Source: Clytia hemisphaerica (lineage: Eukaryota > Cnidaria > Hydrozoa > Leptothecata > Clytiidae). Taken from it: DNA of 64,000 nucleotides. The number at the start of each line of letters is the position of its first letter. The first letter of the stretch is position 1. The stretch is taken from NCBI GenBank assembly GCA_902728285.1, contig CACVBU010000865.1, positions 1,145,044 to 1,209,043 on the forward strand, given 5' to 3'. The translations under genes were made by a program, and so were the position numbers. The notes under the pieces are model-generated. The model was given only the letters and a program-made list of their open reading frames with translations. It had not been told where the DNA came from and searched no databases. Shown piece after piece: positions 31,439 to 41,745 of this stretch.

Positions 31439-32326
31439 TCATTTTCTTGTTATGAAAAATGGAGGCCATAAGGTTTCGATATCAGAAATATCCACAATTT
31501 CTCTTTCAGGGAAGGGAGTCAAATTATCTTTCGCAATACAATCCAAGAGGTGTTTTCTCATGACATCCTGATCATATAAAATTGACTCTGGAGATCTTCC
31601 ATTAACTATGTCAACAGCATACGCTATACAGTAAAGGCCACAGTCTTCGCCTCCAGTTTGTAAAAAAACCCTTTTTTTACAAACCTTTAATCTTCCATCC
31701 TCTTGGCAATTACTATAGCACGAGAACAACTGATCTTTGAGGTTTTCTGATGGTTTTTGATTGAGACTATCATACAAAAAAACATCGTTTCCTATAGAGG
31801 TTGATAGCACCCAATGTTTACAGCCATTATGATGTATTTGTACACTTGTACAGTTGTTGTCTACTGGCACGGGACTCAGCATTGATTTTCTTTTGGAATT
31901 TAAAGGATCTTGCAAGCCCCTAATACTGGGATATTGTACCTTAATCATTTCATTGACTTTTTGCATGACAACATCATTTAGCCACTGACCACTTGAAACT
32001 TTTTCTAATGAGACTTTAAAAATTTCTTTGTCAGTTGTAAAACTTTTTTCTTCCCGGTCCACCATGATAAGATCTACATCGATCACCAATTTTTTCTGGT
32101 CCTCAGTCCTAACAAAAGAAAACGCTTCCAGTTTTGCTTTTGAAGTTTCACCCACAGATAGAACTCTCTTTTTCTTTATTTCTGGAATGTGGGAAGAAGG
32201 ACTGGATTTTCTCTTCATTGGATTTCCTGGCTTTTTAGTTCTTTTTAGAGCATTCTTTATGTCAGAGGGCATTTTAGACTGTCGCTTTTGGGGGGGCCTT
32301 TGCTTTGACTGAAGGAGATTCTGCAT
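31439..32326 (-). CDS. Ulp1/C48-type cysteine protease segment of the 6-kb gene
   Basis: A 295-residue open frame overlapping the chromo-like frame by 53 bp. After a basic region (KNALKRTKKPGNPMKRKSS) comes a C48 protease fold: SSGQWLNDVVMQKVNEMI, then catalytic H in CKHWVLSTS, D in VFLYDSLNQ, Q in FLQTGGEDCG, and the nucleophile C in EDCGLYCIAYAVD. All four positions of the catalytic set are intact. Ulp1 enzymes cleave SUMO or related conjugates. Such proteases also occur in ORFs of some DNA transposons (known for certain plant Mutator-like elements). It ends at 31439 before AT-rich DNA. Confidence 0.8.
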   Translation of the reverse strand: MQNLLQSKQRPPQKRQSKMPSDIKNALKRTKKPGNPMKRKSSPSSHIPEIKKKRVLSVGETSKAKLEAFSFVRTEDQKKLVIDVDLIMVDREEKSFTTDKEIFKVSLEKVSSGQWLNDVVMQKVNEMIKVQYPSIRGLQDPLNSKRKSMLSPVPVDNNCTSVQIHHNGCKHWVLSTSIGNDVFLYDSLNQKPSENLKDQLFSCYSNCQEDGRLKVCKKRVFLQTGGEDCGLYCIAYAVDIVNGRSPESILYDQDVMRKHLLDCIAKDNLTPFPEREIVDISDIETLWPPFFITRK

Positions 32327-33185
32327 TCAAAGCAAATTTCATAAAGGACTCATCACATGCAAAAACCTTTTCAGATGCAAATCCCTTTCTCTTTGAAAAA
32401 TGGATAGGCCGATCAAAACAAGATTGGCTCAGCCAGACGGGATCACTTTGTTCTTCTCCTTTGAACTTCACAAGATATAAGTATTCTTCAGTTTTGGGAT
32501 CTAGTTTTTTATCAATAACATCATTAACTTCATGAAAACCTAGTGGAGGCAAGCTGTTAGAAAGCTGCTTGGCACACTTAAGATCCTCAGACAACAGATC
32601 TGAATCTTCAGCTGCTTCTAAAACACTCAATGATTTGTCTATCACACTGTATTCACCATCTTCATTGCATGACATTTTCAACTCACCCTTGATATTCAAA
32701 ACTTTAATCCAATTACTCACAACGATCTTCTTGGGAAGTATGTACAAATTCTTTTCCTCAGACAGCTTTTGAAGAGGGATAAGCTGACATGTTACGCTCT
32801 CATCTAAATTTGACGCACTTTTAACAGACTTGCCATTGTTGTTCAAAGCAGCAACCTTACAAACGGCAACCTTTCCAGAAACTTTAGCTACCACAAATCT
32901 GAAAGCAAAAACATTGTGCTGTTTGTCCACCTCATGTCTATCAGGCAAAAATTTTGCAGCAATGTGTCTCCTTGATCTCTCTCGTGAAACATATTCTCTT
33001 GGGACAAGAAGTTTCAATGCCTGTGCTAAATGTATTTCCTTTTTTTCCCCATTCACAATTCTAGAGAGAAGCCATCTACGTTTATCTGAAATTTCTGCAC
33101 CCTTTATTTCAACATCATCAGACTCCAGGTGGTCCAGGATATCATCAGAAATAAGATTTTTTCCAACTTTCTCAACATTCCTCTC
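32274..33185 (-). CDS. chromodomain-like segment of the 6-kb gene
   Basis: The frame runs from about 33185 (VEKVGKNLISDDIL...KRRWLLSRIVNGEKKEIHLAQ) to a stop at 32274. An N-terminal beta-rich part (FAFRFVVAKVSGKVAVCKVA) is followed near its end by VNDVIDKKLDPKTEEYLYLV and KFKGEEQSDPVWLSQSCF, which has the spacing of a chromodomain (V..I...YLVKFKG...WL). Chromodomains read methylated histone tails and target some integrases and transposases. The stop follows a run of seven C residues (about 32290), where dropping one C leads straight into the Ulp1 frame. Confidence 0.6.
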   Translation of the reverse strand, partial: ERNVEKVGKNLISDDILDHLESDDVEIKGAEISDKRRWLLSRIVNGEKKEIHLAQALKLLVPREYVSRERSRRHIAAKFLPDRHEVDKQHNVFAFRFVVAKVSGKVAVCKVAALNNNGKSVKSASNLDESVTCQLIPLQKLSEEKNLYILPKKIVVSNWIKVLNIKGELKMSCNEDGEYSVIDKSLSVLEAAEDSDLLSEDLKCAKQLSNSLPPLGFHEVNDVIDKKLDPKTEEYLYLVKFKGEEQSDPVWLSQSCFDRPIHFSKRKGFASEKVFACDESFMKFALNAESPSVKAKAPPKATV

Positions 33186-33709
33186 TTTTCACAATTTTCA
33201 CCTTTATCCAAGTTTTTAGGTTTCTCACCTGTTTTCACCTTCCTGGCCGCTTTCACATTTGCCTTTTCAGAATCAAAAGTTTTACTAATATCCTCTGGGT
33301 TAAAATAATTGGTCACAAGATTTTCTTCCTTCACAGCACTATTAGACAGAAGTTCAGCAGACTTGACCTTTAATTTCTCTAACGCATATTCTTCACTTAT
33401 AGTTCCAGAAAATACGTTTTCGTCTGGGACACTGTTTTTGAAGTTGGTTAAGAAATTAAAACCACCATTCTTTTCCAAAAACTCCATTCCTTCAGGACAG
33501 TACTTTCTGAATAAGGATTTTCCCTTCTCTACTCCAACTTTATATGCTTCCTTTAGTTGATTCCTAAAATCACAGAAGGTCTCTGGGTATTCATAGTCTG
33601 AGGCCTCAGCAATTCTCAGCTTGTGTGATAACCTTCGCCTATTTGTACTACTTTGTTTTTTTGCACCTGCAGCTGTCATATTGTCCTCTGCAGTATGGTT
33701 AGATTGCAC
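33104..33709 (-). CDS. linker segment of the 6-kb gene
   Basis: The frame continues the preceding segment after a shift near 33730 (ISKVQSNHTAEDN). It encodes a basic patch (KKQSSTNRRRLSHKLR), then FCDFRNQLKEAYKVGVEKG and FRKYCPEGMEFLEKNGGF, and a Lys-rich tail (KAARKVKTGEKPKNLDK). Near 33185 the coding sense moves to the next frame (NVEKVGKNLISDDILDHLES). No separate function is recognised. Confidence 0.5.
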   Translation of the reverse strand: MQSNHTAEDNMTAAGAKKQSSTNRRRLSHKLRIAEASDYEYPETFCDFRNQLKEAYKVGVEKGKSLFRKYCPEGMEFLEKNGGFNFLTNFKNSVPDENVFSGTISEEYALEKLKVKSAELLSNSAVKEENLVTNYFNPEDISKTFDSEKANVKAARKVKTGEKPKNLDKGENCEKRGMLRKLEKILFLMISWTTWSLMMLK

Positions 33710-35025
33710 TTTGGATATCTTTTCATTATCCCCGCAAGTGTTGGCTGTGCATCCAAAGACTGAATCTGGTTTGTTTTGCCCTGAATCTCACTTATTATTC
33801 TTTCGGTCGTCTTGGTTCCACAATTGGAAAGAGAAAGCATAGAAGTGCCAAGGTCCTTAAAATGAGCATACATGGCTAACATATGGCATGTGCCAGCAGC
33901 AAAAAGAATCTCTGCTGTTTTTGCACAACCATAGGTAAGGAATCTACCACGTTTAGAAGGATCTTTTGCTGCATTTTTCACTGCATTTAAGCGCTTGCCT
34001 TTTAATTTCAAAATTTGCTTCCAAATTCGAAAAACAGTAATCCCTTCGCTGAGGCTTTCTTGAGTGGATACTGAGTTGCACTCAGGATGGAGGAAAGGTT
34101 TAAAAAGCGCTACAACACCCTCGATGTAAAGGCATGTTCCTGAAGACCCTGGAACATGTTCATGGAGAAGCTCTGCAACACCCTTGGTGAAAACTTTCAA
34201 AGCTGCATCACAATTTTGATCAAGGAACCGGGCAAAAAGCAAGTCATTGTTGGAAAAGGAACAGAGATAAGAGTTGCCACATTCCTCAAGAGTGACTTTT
34301 AAATCCTGAAGATGATTGATTGAGGCAATGTACGAATTAGTTTGGCAAGGAAAAAGATCTAGATCAAGGGTCTCATACTTCAAACACTTGAGAAAAAGCC
34401 GAAGGTTATGATCATAATCTAAGTAGGCAATGGATGGAAGAGGGCCAAAATATGGAGCTGCAAATTGACTTTCCCCTGCACCAAGAGTCAAATATTTCAC
34501 ACCAGTGGCTAGTGCCTGGCTTTGGGGTGTCATCAATGTAACAGCAGCTGCCAGTTGGAATCCGGCAGAATCTGACGAGTGTCCGATCAAATTGATCGGA
34601 TCTTTTCGCATTGCTCCAGATGGCGTAAGAAAGCAATTAGACCTGACAACATCCCATATTTTAAGCAGATGACATGAGCGATACCCAGAATTAGGTGTAG
34701 GCCATACCATATAAATCAAAGGCTTTGATTTGACTCCTGTTGCAGCAATCAAGTTATGAATCCCAGTGCTTTTTGCAAGTCTGTCTTCTTGGATAGCCTT
34801 GTCAACATAGCCTTTGAGAGCACTAAATTCATCTACAAAATCTTTCCCCTCATCGAGAATTTCATCTAACAACTTTCTTGATTCCTTCCATTCATTATAA
34901 TCTGGTTTCCAGCATTCACCAATGATTTCTATTTTTCCATCCTTATCAACAACTCCAGAAAACATCCTGAGAGTTCTAGCTTCATCCGTGGCATCAACAA
35001 CCGGGTAACCTTGGTAAAGGGTCAC
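33676..35025 (-). CDS. transposase-like (RNase H-fold candidate) segment of the 6-kb gene
   Basis: A 449-residue open frame on the minus strand; its first codon is GTG, so it is internal. Key blocks: VVDATDEARTLRMFSGVV, NLIAATGVKSKPLIYMVWPTP, INLIGHSSDSAGFQLAAAV, PLPSIAYLDYDHNLRLFLK and NCGTKTTERIISEIQGKT. The D of HSSDSAG, the D of YLDYDH (position-wise like the D-PH-LK block of P-element-type transposases) and the E of TTERI are candidate DDE residues. This assignment is an inference. The region 35026-35188 joins it to the upstream frame but carries three stops. Confidence 0.6.
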   Translation of the reverse strand: MTLYQGYPVVDATDEARTLRMFSGVVDKDGKIEIIGECWKPDYNEWKESRKLLDEILDEGKDFVDEFSALKGYVDKAIQEDRLAKSTGIHNLIAATGVKSKPLIYMVWPTPNSGYRSCHLLKIWDVVRSNCFLTPSGAMRKDPINLIGHSSDSAGFQLAAAVTLMTPQSQALATGVKYLTLGAGESQFAAPYFGPLPSIAYLDYDHNLRLFLKCLKYETLDLDLFPCQTNSYIASINHLQDLKVTLEECGNSYLCSFSNNDLLFARFLDQNCDAALKVFTKGVAELLHEHVPGSSGTCLYIEGVVALFKPFLHPECNSVSTQESLSEGITVFRIWKQILKLKGKRLNAVKNAAKDPSKRGRFLTYGCAKTAEILFAAGTCHMLAMYAHFKDLGTSMLSLSNCGTKTTERIISEIQGKTNQIQSLDAQPTLAGIMKRYPKCNLTILQRTI

Positions 35026-35188
35026 ACCTCTTCAAAAACCTTGTATTCATTCCAAGCTCTATTTTAGTTTGTTTGCCATGCTCCTTTGCACAAGTTTTAC
35101 CAGAAGGCCAAACAGATCTTTAAGTAAACTGTATTTGTCAGGCCCAAGAGAGTTATGGTAGTAGGAGGCTACATCCTTGATTATAGGC

Positions 35189-37468
35189 TTAAATTTGTGG
35201 TTCACTCCACTTCTCAATTTCCCAACAAATTTTTATGATATCTTTCTTAATAGCAAGGGTATTATCTTTGCTTTCTATTAGAAGAACAAGGTCAAGGACA
35301 AGCTTTCTCACTTCATCTTTTTGACAGCTCTCCAAAAGTGTTTTTTGCCAATTGCTTTTGCTCAATATTTGCTTCCTGTATGCAACGTTAGATTTGGTCA
35401 GGGCTTCATTTTTTTGTATAGTTTCTTGATAGTGCTGTTCTTTTTCTGTTTTCGTTGCATAATCCTCTCGCATTCCTTTTTTACCCACACGAGACTCAGT
35501 TTTTGAATAAGATGCTGTTTTGTCACGATAAGATTTCAAATTATTCAAAGCTCTTCTCTGGCCGAAACAGTTTTTACAGGTGAATGGATGAGAACCAATT
35601 GTGGAGGCAATACCTAAACAGGGAGGATCAAGTGATTTAATTCCACCAGAAATGGTAATTGTTTTACCTTGTATTAAAACCTTTTGCTTGTTTGATGGTA
35701 CAAAAACAGACTGGGCAGAATAATATTTACTTTCATTACATATTTCTTTATATTGTTGTGGGTGATTCTCCTTCCAAATCTCATACTTGCAGCAGTTTTT
35801 ATGTTTTAATTCAGTGCTACAATTTTTCCAGAGCTTTTTTTCTGAAAACAAAGTTTTAGTGGACTTTCTTCTAATGTGCTGATCATTTTGAAACTCATTC
35901 ACAAATGTAGGATCCCAAAAAAACATACAAGACACTTGCTTTCCTTTCTCGCTTGTCAAATCTTTATAAAAGTCTGAAATGTGTTCACTGGCATGTTTTG
36001 GAGGCCTTACAAGTTTTTTAATCACTGTAGGGTGGTCTTTTTTCAAAAAGTCGATGGCACTTTTATGATGATTAGTGATCGAGTGCTCATACAATTGTTG
36101 GCATCCCTCAAAAATACCTGGTCCCATGTAACAGCATTTGCCACAGCGTATCAAATGATCACGATACATACAGCAAATTTCACATTTGAATGTCAAGTTT
36201 GGAGTGTAGGTTTGAGCAGTGAATTGGGGAACTGGAATAGATGCTTGTAAGTACTCTAACGATTCACTGGCTACATCGCCAATGAATATTGGACAGAAAG
36301 ACCCACAAAGAAATGCATTGATCCTGGTTTTGAGGAAATCTGAGGTGGATTTGGCACTTAAAAGAATAGATTTCAACTTCTGGTCTTTTACCTCTGTTGT
36401 TGGATATTTTGAATCAAGATAGTCTTCAAATGTCTTATGATTACAGGATTTCAAATTGGATGGTGTAATAGTTTTGAAATTTTGGTAAAATCTTGAAAAG
36501 GTTAAATTGTCATAATTAGAGGATTCTTTTGATGGTTTTCTGAAAGAAAATAACTTTTCAGTGAATTCAAATTCTTTATCATTTGAATCTTTATTACCTA
36601 TGGAATAATAATTGAAAATTGTCTTTTTGTTTAGTTTCTTATTTTCATGTGAAATCATCTCCTCAGAGTTCAAACAACTCAGATCATCAGTATTGATCGA
36701 TGAAGTGTTTAAGCTTTCAGAATCAAAGGATTCAAAATAAGAGTCTTCTATACCACTAACTGCACCACAAGCTTGATTCAAAGAATCCTCAAAAGCAACT
36801 TCACAAACATTAGTCTCAACAGCTGTACCACTACTAACATTAATCTCGCCTATCGGGTTAGAGACCTCGGTCTCATAAACTGACTCATTAAGTACAACAA
36901 ACTTGCCATCTTCTTTATAGACATAGTCACTTTGATAATCACACGCTGTGAGTATTGCTTCTTTTTGGTGGATGTTTGCTCCAAGAACTGCGTGACTATC
37001 ATCTGTTTCAAGGTCTGAGTTGCAATGTTGGGAATTTGTTGCATCGAGTTCATCAACATGTTGGCCAAGAAGTTCACCACTTGAATTGTCTTCAGTTAAA
37101 GGGGTACTCTCAATAGACTCACCATCTACTTCATTGACTACATTTGAATTGAAAGCCTCACCAGCCTTAACAACTACATTAGAAACCTTTCCTTCAACAT
37201 GACAGGTCACTTCTTTTAATCTGATCCCTGATATGGTGGTACTTCTCTTTCCCCTAACCCTTCTTACTTTACATTCAATTCTAATCCCCTTTTTATAAAG
37301 AATATCCTTCAATATCTCAGAAAAATCATGTTCCTCGATTGATTCTGTGACACTCGCAAAATTCTCAAAACTTTTCATCAAGTATTTCAATTTTACATGT
37401 TTTTCACCACCACTTTCTGCTACAATCGATTGTTCACACCACTTCTCTACTTGAGATATGTCCATCAT
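35189..37468 (-). CDS. N-terminal part of the 6-kb transposase-like gene: winged-helix-like and zinc-binding segments
   Basis: A 759-residue open frame from ATG 37468. Residues about 1-90 end in VRRVRGKRSTTISGIRLKE, faintly like the tail of an RFX-type winged helix (inference). Residues 95-300 are an acidic, Ser/Asn-rich linker. About 415-460 holds a zinc-binding cluster (FKCEICCMYRDHLIRCGKCC, then GCQQLYEHSITNHH), and about 640 another CxxC (FTCKNCFGQRRAL). The frame closes near 35189, but the next frame continues NHKFKPIIKDVASYYHNS and LGPDKYSLLKDLFGL, so a 1-base break is likely. I recall similar unnamed long proteins being common in cnidarian annotations; this was not verified here. Confidence 0.7.
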   Translation of the reverse strand: MMDISQVEKWCEQSIVAESGGEKHVKLKYLMKSFENFASVTESIEEHDFSEILKDILYKKGIRIECKVRRVRGKRSTTISGIRLKEVTCHVEGKVSNVVVKAGEAFNSNVVNEVDGESIESTPLTEDNSSGELLGQHVDELDATNSQHCNSDLETDDSHAVLGANIHQKEAILTACDYQSDYVYKEDGKFVVLNESVYETEVSNPIGEINVSSGTAVETNVCEVAFEDSLNQACGAVSGIEDSYFESFDSESLNTSSINTDDLSCLNSEEMISHENKKLNKKTIFNYYSIGNKDSNDKEFEFTEKLFSFRKPSKESSNYDNLTFSRFYQNFKTITPSNLKSCNHKTFEDYLDSKYPTTEVKDQKLKSILLSAKSTSDFLKTRINAFLCGSFCPIFIGDVASESLEYLQASIPVPQFTAQTYTPNLTFKCEICCMYRDHLIRCGKCCYMGPGIFEGCQQLYEHSITNHHKSAIDFLKKDHPTVIKKLVRPPKHASEHISDFYKDLTSEKGKQVSCMFFWDPTFVNEFQNDQHIRRKSTKTLFSEKKLWKNCSTELKHKNCCKYEIWKENHPQQYKEICNESKYYSAQSVFVPSNKQKVLIQGKTITISGGIKSLDPPCLGIASTIGSHPFTCKNCFGQRRALNNLKSYRDKTASYSKTESRVGKKGMREDYATKTEKEQHYQETIQKNEALTKSNVAYRKQILSKSNWQKTLLESCQKDEVRKLVLDLVLLIESKDNTLAIKKDIIKICWEIEKWSEPQI

Positions 37469-39379
37469 GATCTAAATAAAGGATAAGAAACTTTACTTGC
37501 TGTGCAACTAGGCTACTTATACTGATCACGTTTTTCATATCAACTTTAGCTACTGAGAAGAATGTATACATTAAATCCACCAAAATAAACATGAATATCC
37601 TAGTTCAACACCAAGTGTTTTCGACAAAAAATAAGCTACTTTATGAAATCTTTTCAATCAGCAGTAAAAGAAAACAAATTTCTTAAATAACCTAGGCTAG
37701 CCAGCCTATGTATGCAAAAAAGGACAAGTAATATGGGTCAAAGTTATGTTACCTAGAGTGGGTTAAATTTTGCAAGTTTTGGCCATTTCGAAATATAGTC
37801 CATGCAAAAATTTAAAATCATCATTTTTGCAAAAAAAAAACAAAAAAAAAACACAAATAAAAAGGATAGAAATTGGGTGAACAAATAGCAGCCCAGGCAG
37901 GCCCAGGCCAAAATTTTAGATTTGTGAGAAAAACAACGCACTTTGAGTGACAAGTTTATAACTAAACCAATTCAACCAAAATTAAATTTCTTTTTGAAAA
38001 TTTTCTAATCTCAAGCTTTTAATCAGGCAGGCCACATTTTAGAAAAGTAGGACAGTGTTTATTCCACAGCCAGCCACTTTTTAAATGTCGAATATCATTT
38101 TCATTATAATTATTATTGTTCGTTGGTGGCCAAAAAAAGAAATTCATAAAAATGTTTAAATAAAATGAGTCTTATATAGCAAAGCTATATCTAAAATTAA
38201 ATCCTATTCTAAATATTGATAGCAGTAGTCTTGCATGTTTGCGAGTAACCACTGAGAGTGGGCAAAGGGATAACAAACCAACCTCTTAAAAATGGCACCC
38301 ACCTCTTTTAGCTCAGCCCCCTCTTGAAAATTAAAATTCCTCAACACCCCTCTTTTCTGACTTTTCACGCACTAACTCGTACAATCTCTAAGTATATTCC
38401 AAAGGATATTAAAATGAGAAATGCAATAACATGAATCTGGTCAGAAACTAATTTTTAACAGATACAGTAAATATGAAAAGTAACAGATCCTATTGAAAAT
38501 AAGTAGAATATATTTGGCAAATTTCCAAATCTTACAAGCCCCCCTACTAAAAAAATCACTAGCTCTTTTTGCCCAAGCAACCCATCTTATTTGAAATTTT
38601 CACAAGCCCCCTTCTTTTAAATTCAGTAAAATTTAATTTTGACTTTAAAAAGATACACACTACCCTATAAGCTTAGTTGCAAACAAACTTGGTAAAAACA
38701 AGCTTGCCTTTGCCAAAGACTTTTTGTATTCCCAAGGCAATAAAATTATTTTGTTATCCAGTGTTATCAAAGGTAAAAATAAGATCTACGTTATTCCAAA
38801 GAGCAATTAAAAATGAGTAACTTTTTCTCTTTGTTTGGAACTGTTTGGAACGCATTATTTTTTCAGAGCAATAAAAATGACATTGTCATGGGAAATACAA
38901 CAGCCTGATTGGATGCGACAAAACGAGCCGCAACAAGAGTTGATTACAATCAGAAAATAGAATAAAGGTTGTAAAAAAAGAAAAAAAATTTTTCTTTAAA
39001 ATAGGTGTTTTGATTTTTCTGTGCCTTTTCCAGGCCTTTTCTGCAACTGGATAACCTTGGCAAAAACTCAATCTTTGCTTAAATTTTGAAATTCAATCCT
39101 AATTTTTGTACATAAGCCATGCGAATCCAGACAAAAGTTTCATGTCCTAGGTTCTTATTAACAGAAAAAGCCAATTCCGAGGTTAATTCTTTGTTTTAAT
39201 AGTTCCAAACTAATTAAAAACAGAGCCTGGGTTGATTAATTTGTTCTTAAAACTGAATTCAAACTTAATCTTTGAAATAATGAAAATGGTAGCAGCTCCT
39301 GGCAGCTCAAACCCTGAAAATCTGCCTGCTCTGGGATCAAAGCAACATATCAGCTAACCAACTCTGTCTGCTACTGACT
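37469..39379. other. upstream region of the 6-kb gene, no gene seen
   Basis: AT-rich with poly-A runs near 37830-37850. CCTGATTGGATG at 38903 recurs inverted at 41959-41970, bracketing the satellite array. No TATA box was convincingly placed for the gene starting at 37468. Confidence 0.45.
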
Positions 39380-41745
39380 CACTAAATATATTGGTAAATA
39401 GCCCAACCCCCTAAATTTTGATTTGAAAACACTTGATTTATCATGGAAAATATGATTATGTCAGTTAAGTTGTCGTCAATAATGTCAGTAGTCAAACCAA
39501 GATCTCTTTGCAGTATACGTCTGAAGCCCCAGGTTATAATCCGACCACACTGGCATTTAACGATGAGATGGGCAGCTAAGATAACCCAAAACTAAATATA
39601 CTGGTTTTTGAGTGCCAAATAGCCCAACCCCCTAAGTAAATTTTGATTTGAAAACACTTGATTTATCATGGAAAATATGATTATGTCAGTTAAGTTGTCG
39701 TCAATAATGTCAGTAGTCAAACCAAGATCTCTTTGCAGTATACGTCTGAAGCCCCAGGTTATAATCCGACCACACTGGCATCTAACGATGAGATGGGCAG
39801 CTAAGATAACCCAAAACTAAATATACTGGTTTTTGAGTGCCAAATAACCCAACCCCCTTAATTTTGATATGAAAACACTTGATTTTTTAATAGAAAATAT
39901 GATTATGTCAGTGTTAAGTTTGTCGTCAATACAGTAATGTCAGTAGTCAAATCAAGAACTCTTTGCAGTATACGTCTGAAGCCCCAGGTTATAATCCGAC
40001 CACACTGGCATCTAACGATGAGATGGGCAGCTAAGATAACCCAAAACTAAATATACTGGTTTTTGAGTGCCAAATAACCCAACCCCCTAAACTTTGATAT
40101 GAAAACACTTGATTTTTTAATAGAAAATATGATATGTCATTGTTAAAGTTTGTCGTCAATAATGTCAGTAGTCAAACCAAGATCTCTTTGCAGTATACGT
40201 CTGAAGCCCCAGGTTATAATCCGACCACACTGGCATCTAACGATGAGATGGGCAGCTAAGATAACCCAAAACTAAATATACTGGTTTTTGAGTGCCAAAT
40301 AGCCCAACCCCCTAAGTAAATTTTGATTTGAAAACACTTGATTTTGCATGGAAAATATGATTATGTCAGTTAAGTTGTCGTCAAAAATGTCAGTAGTCAA
40401 ACCAAGATCTATTTGCAGTATACGCCTGAAGCCCCAGGTTATAATCCGACCACACTGGCATCTAACGATGAGATGGGCAGCTAAGATAACCCAAAACTAA
40501 ATATACTGGTTTTTGAGTGCCAAATAGCCCAACCCCCTAAGTAAATTTTGATTTGAAAACACTTGATTTATCATGGAAAATATGATTATGTCAGTTAAGT
40601 TGTCGTCAATAATGTCAGTAGTCAATCCAAGATCTCTTTGCAGTATACGTCTGAAGCCCCAGGTTATAATCCGACCACACTGGCATCTAACGATGAGATG
40701 GGCAGCTAAGATAACCCAAAACTAAACATACTGGTTTTTGAGTGCCAAATAACCCAACCCCCTTAATTTTGATATGAAAACACTTGATTTTTTAATAGAA
40801 AATATGATTATGTCAGTGTTAAGTTTGTCGTCAATAATGTCAGTAGTCAAACCAAGATCTCTTTGCAGTATACGTCTGAAGCCCCAGGTTATAATCCGAC
40901 CACACTGGCATCTAACGATGAGATGGGCAGCTAAGATAACCCAAAACTAAATATACTGGTTTTTGAGTGCCAAATAGCCCAACCCCCTAAGTAAATTTTG
41001 ATTTGAAAACACTTGATTTTGCATGGAAAATATGATTATGTCAGTTAAGTTGTCGTCAAAAATGTCAGTAGTCAAACCAAGATCTATTTGCAGTATACGC
41101 CTGAAGCCCCAGGTTATAATCCGACCACACTGGCATCTGACGATGAGATGGGCAGCTAAGATAACCCAGAACTAAATATACTGGTTTTTGAGTGCCAAAT
41201 AACCCAACCCCCTAAATTTTGATATGAAAACACTTGATTTTTTAATAGAAAATATGATTCTGTCAGTGTTAAGTTTGTCGTCAATAATGTCAGTAGTCAA
41301 ATCAAGAACTCTTTGCAGTATACGTCTGAAGCCCCAGGTTATAATCCGACCACACTGGCATTTAACGATGAGATGGGCAGCTAAGATAACCCAAAACTAA
41401 ATATACTGGTTTTTGAGTGCCAAATAGCCCAACCCCCTAAATTTTGATTTGAAAACACTTGATTTTGCATGGAAAATATGATTATGTCAGTTAAGTTTGT
41501 TGTCAATAATGTCAGTAGTCAAACCAAGATCTATTTGCAGTATACGTCTGAAGCCCCAGGTTATAATCCGACCACACTGGCATCTGACGATGAGATGGGC
41601 AGCTAAGATAACCCAAAACTAAATATACTGGTTTTTGAGTGCCAAATAGCCCAACCCCCTAAATTTTGATTCGAAAACAATTGATTTTTCATGGAAAATA
41701 TGATTATGCCAGTGTTTAGTTTATCATAAAAAATGTCAGTTGTCA
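39380..41745. repeat. satellite: about ten units of about 225 bp
   Basis: The word ACTAAATATACTGG recurs ending near 39600, 39825, 40055, 40280, 40505, 40730 (as AAACATA), 40955, 41180, 41405 and 41627, giving a period of 222-230 bp. Units fall into classes by the block after AACCCCCTAA (TTTTGATTTG...CATGG against TTTTGATATG...TTTAATAG) and by TACGCC against TACGTC. Class order suggests a higher-order repeat of three to four units. No coding frame runs through it. Confidence 0.95.
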
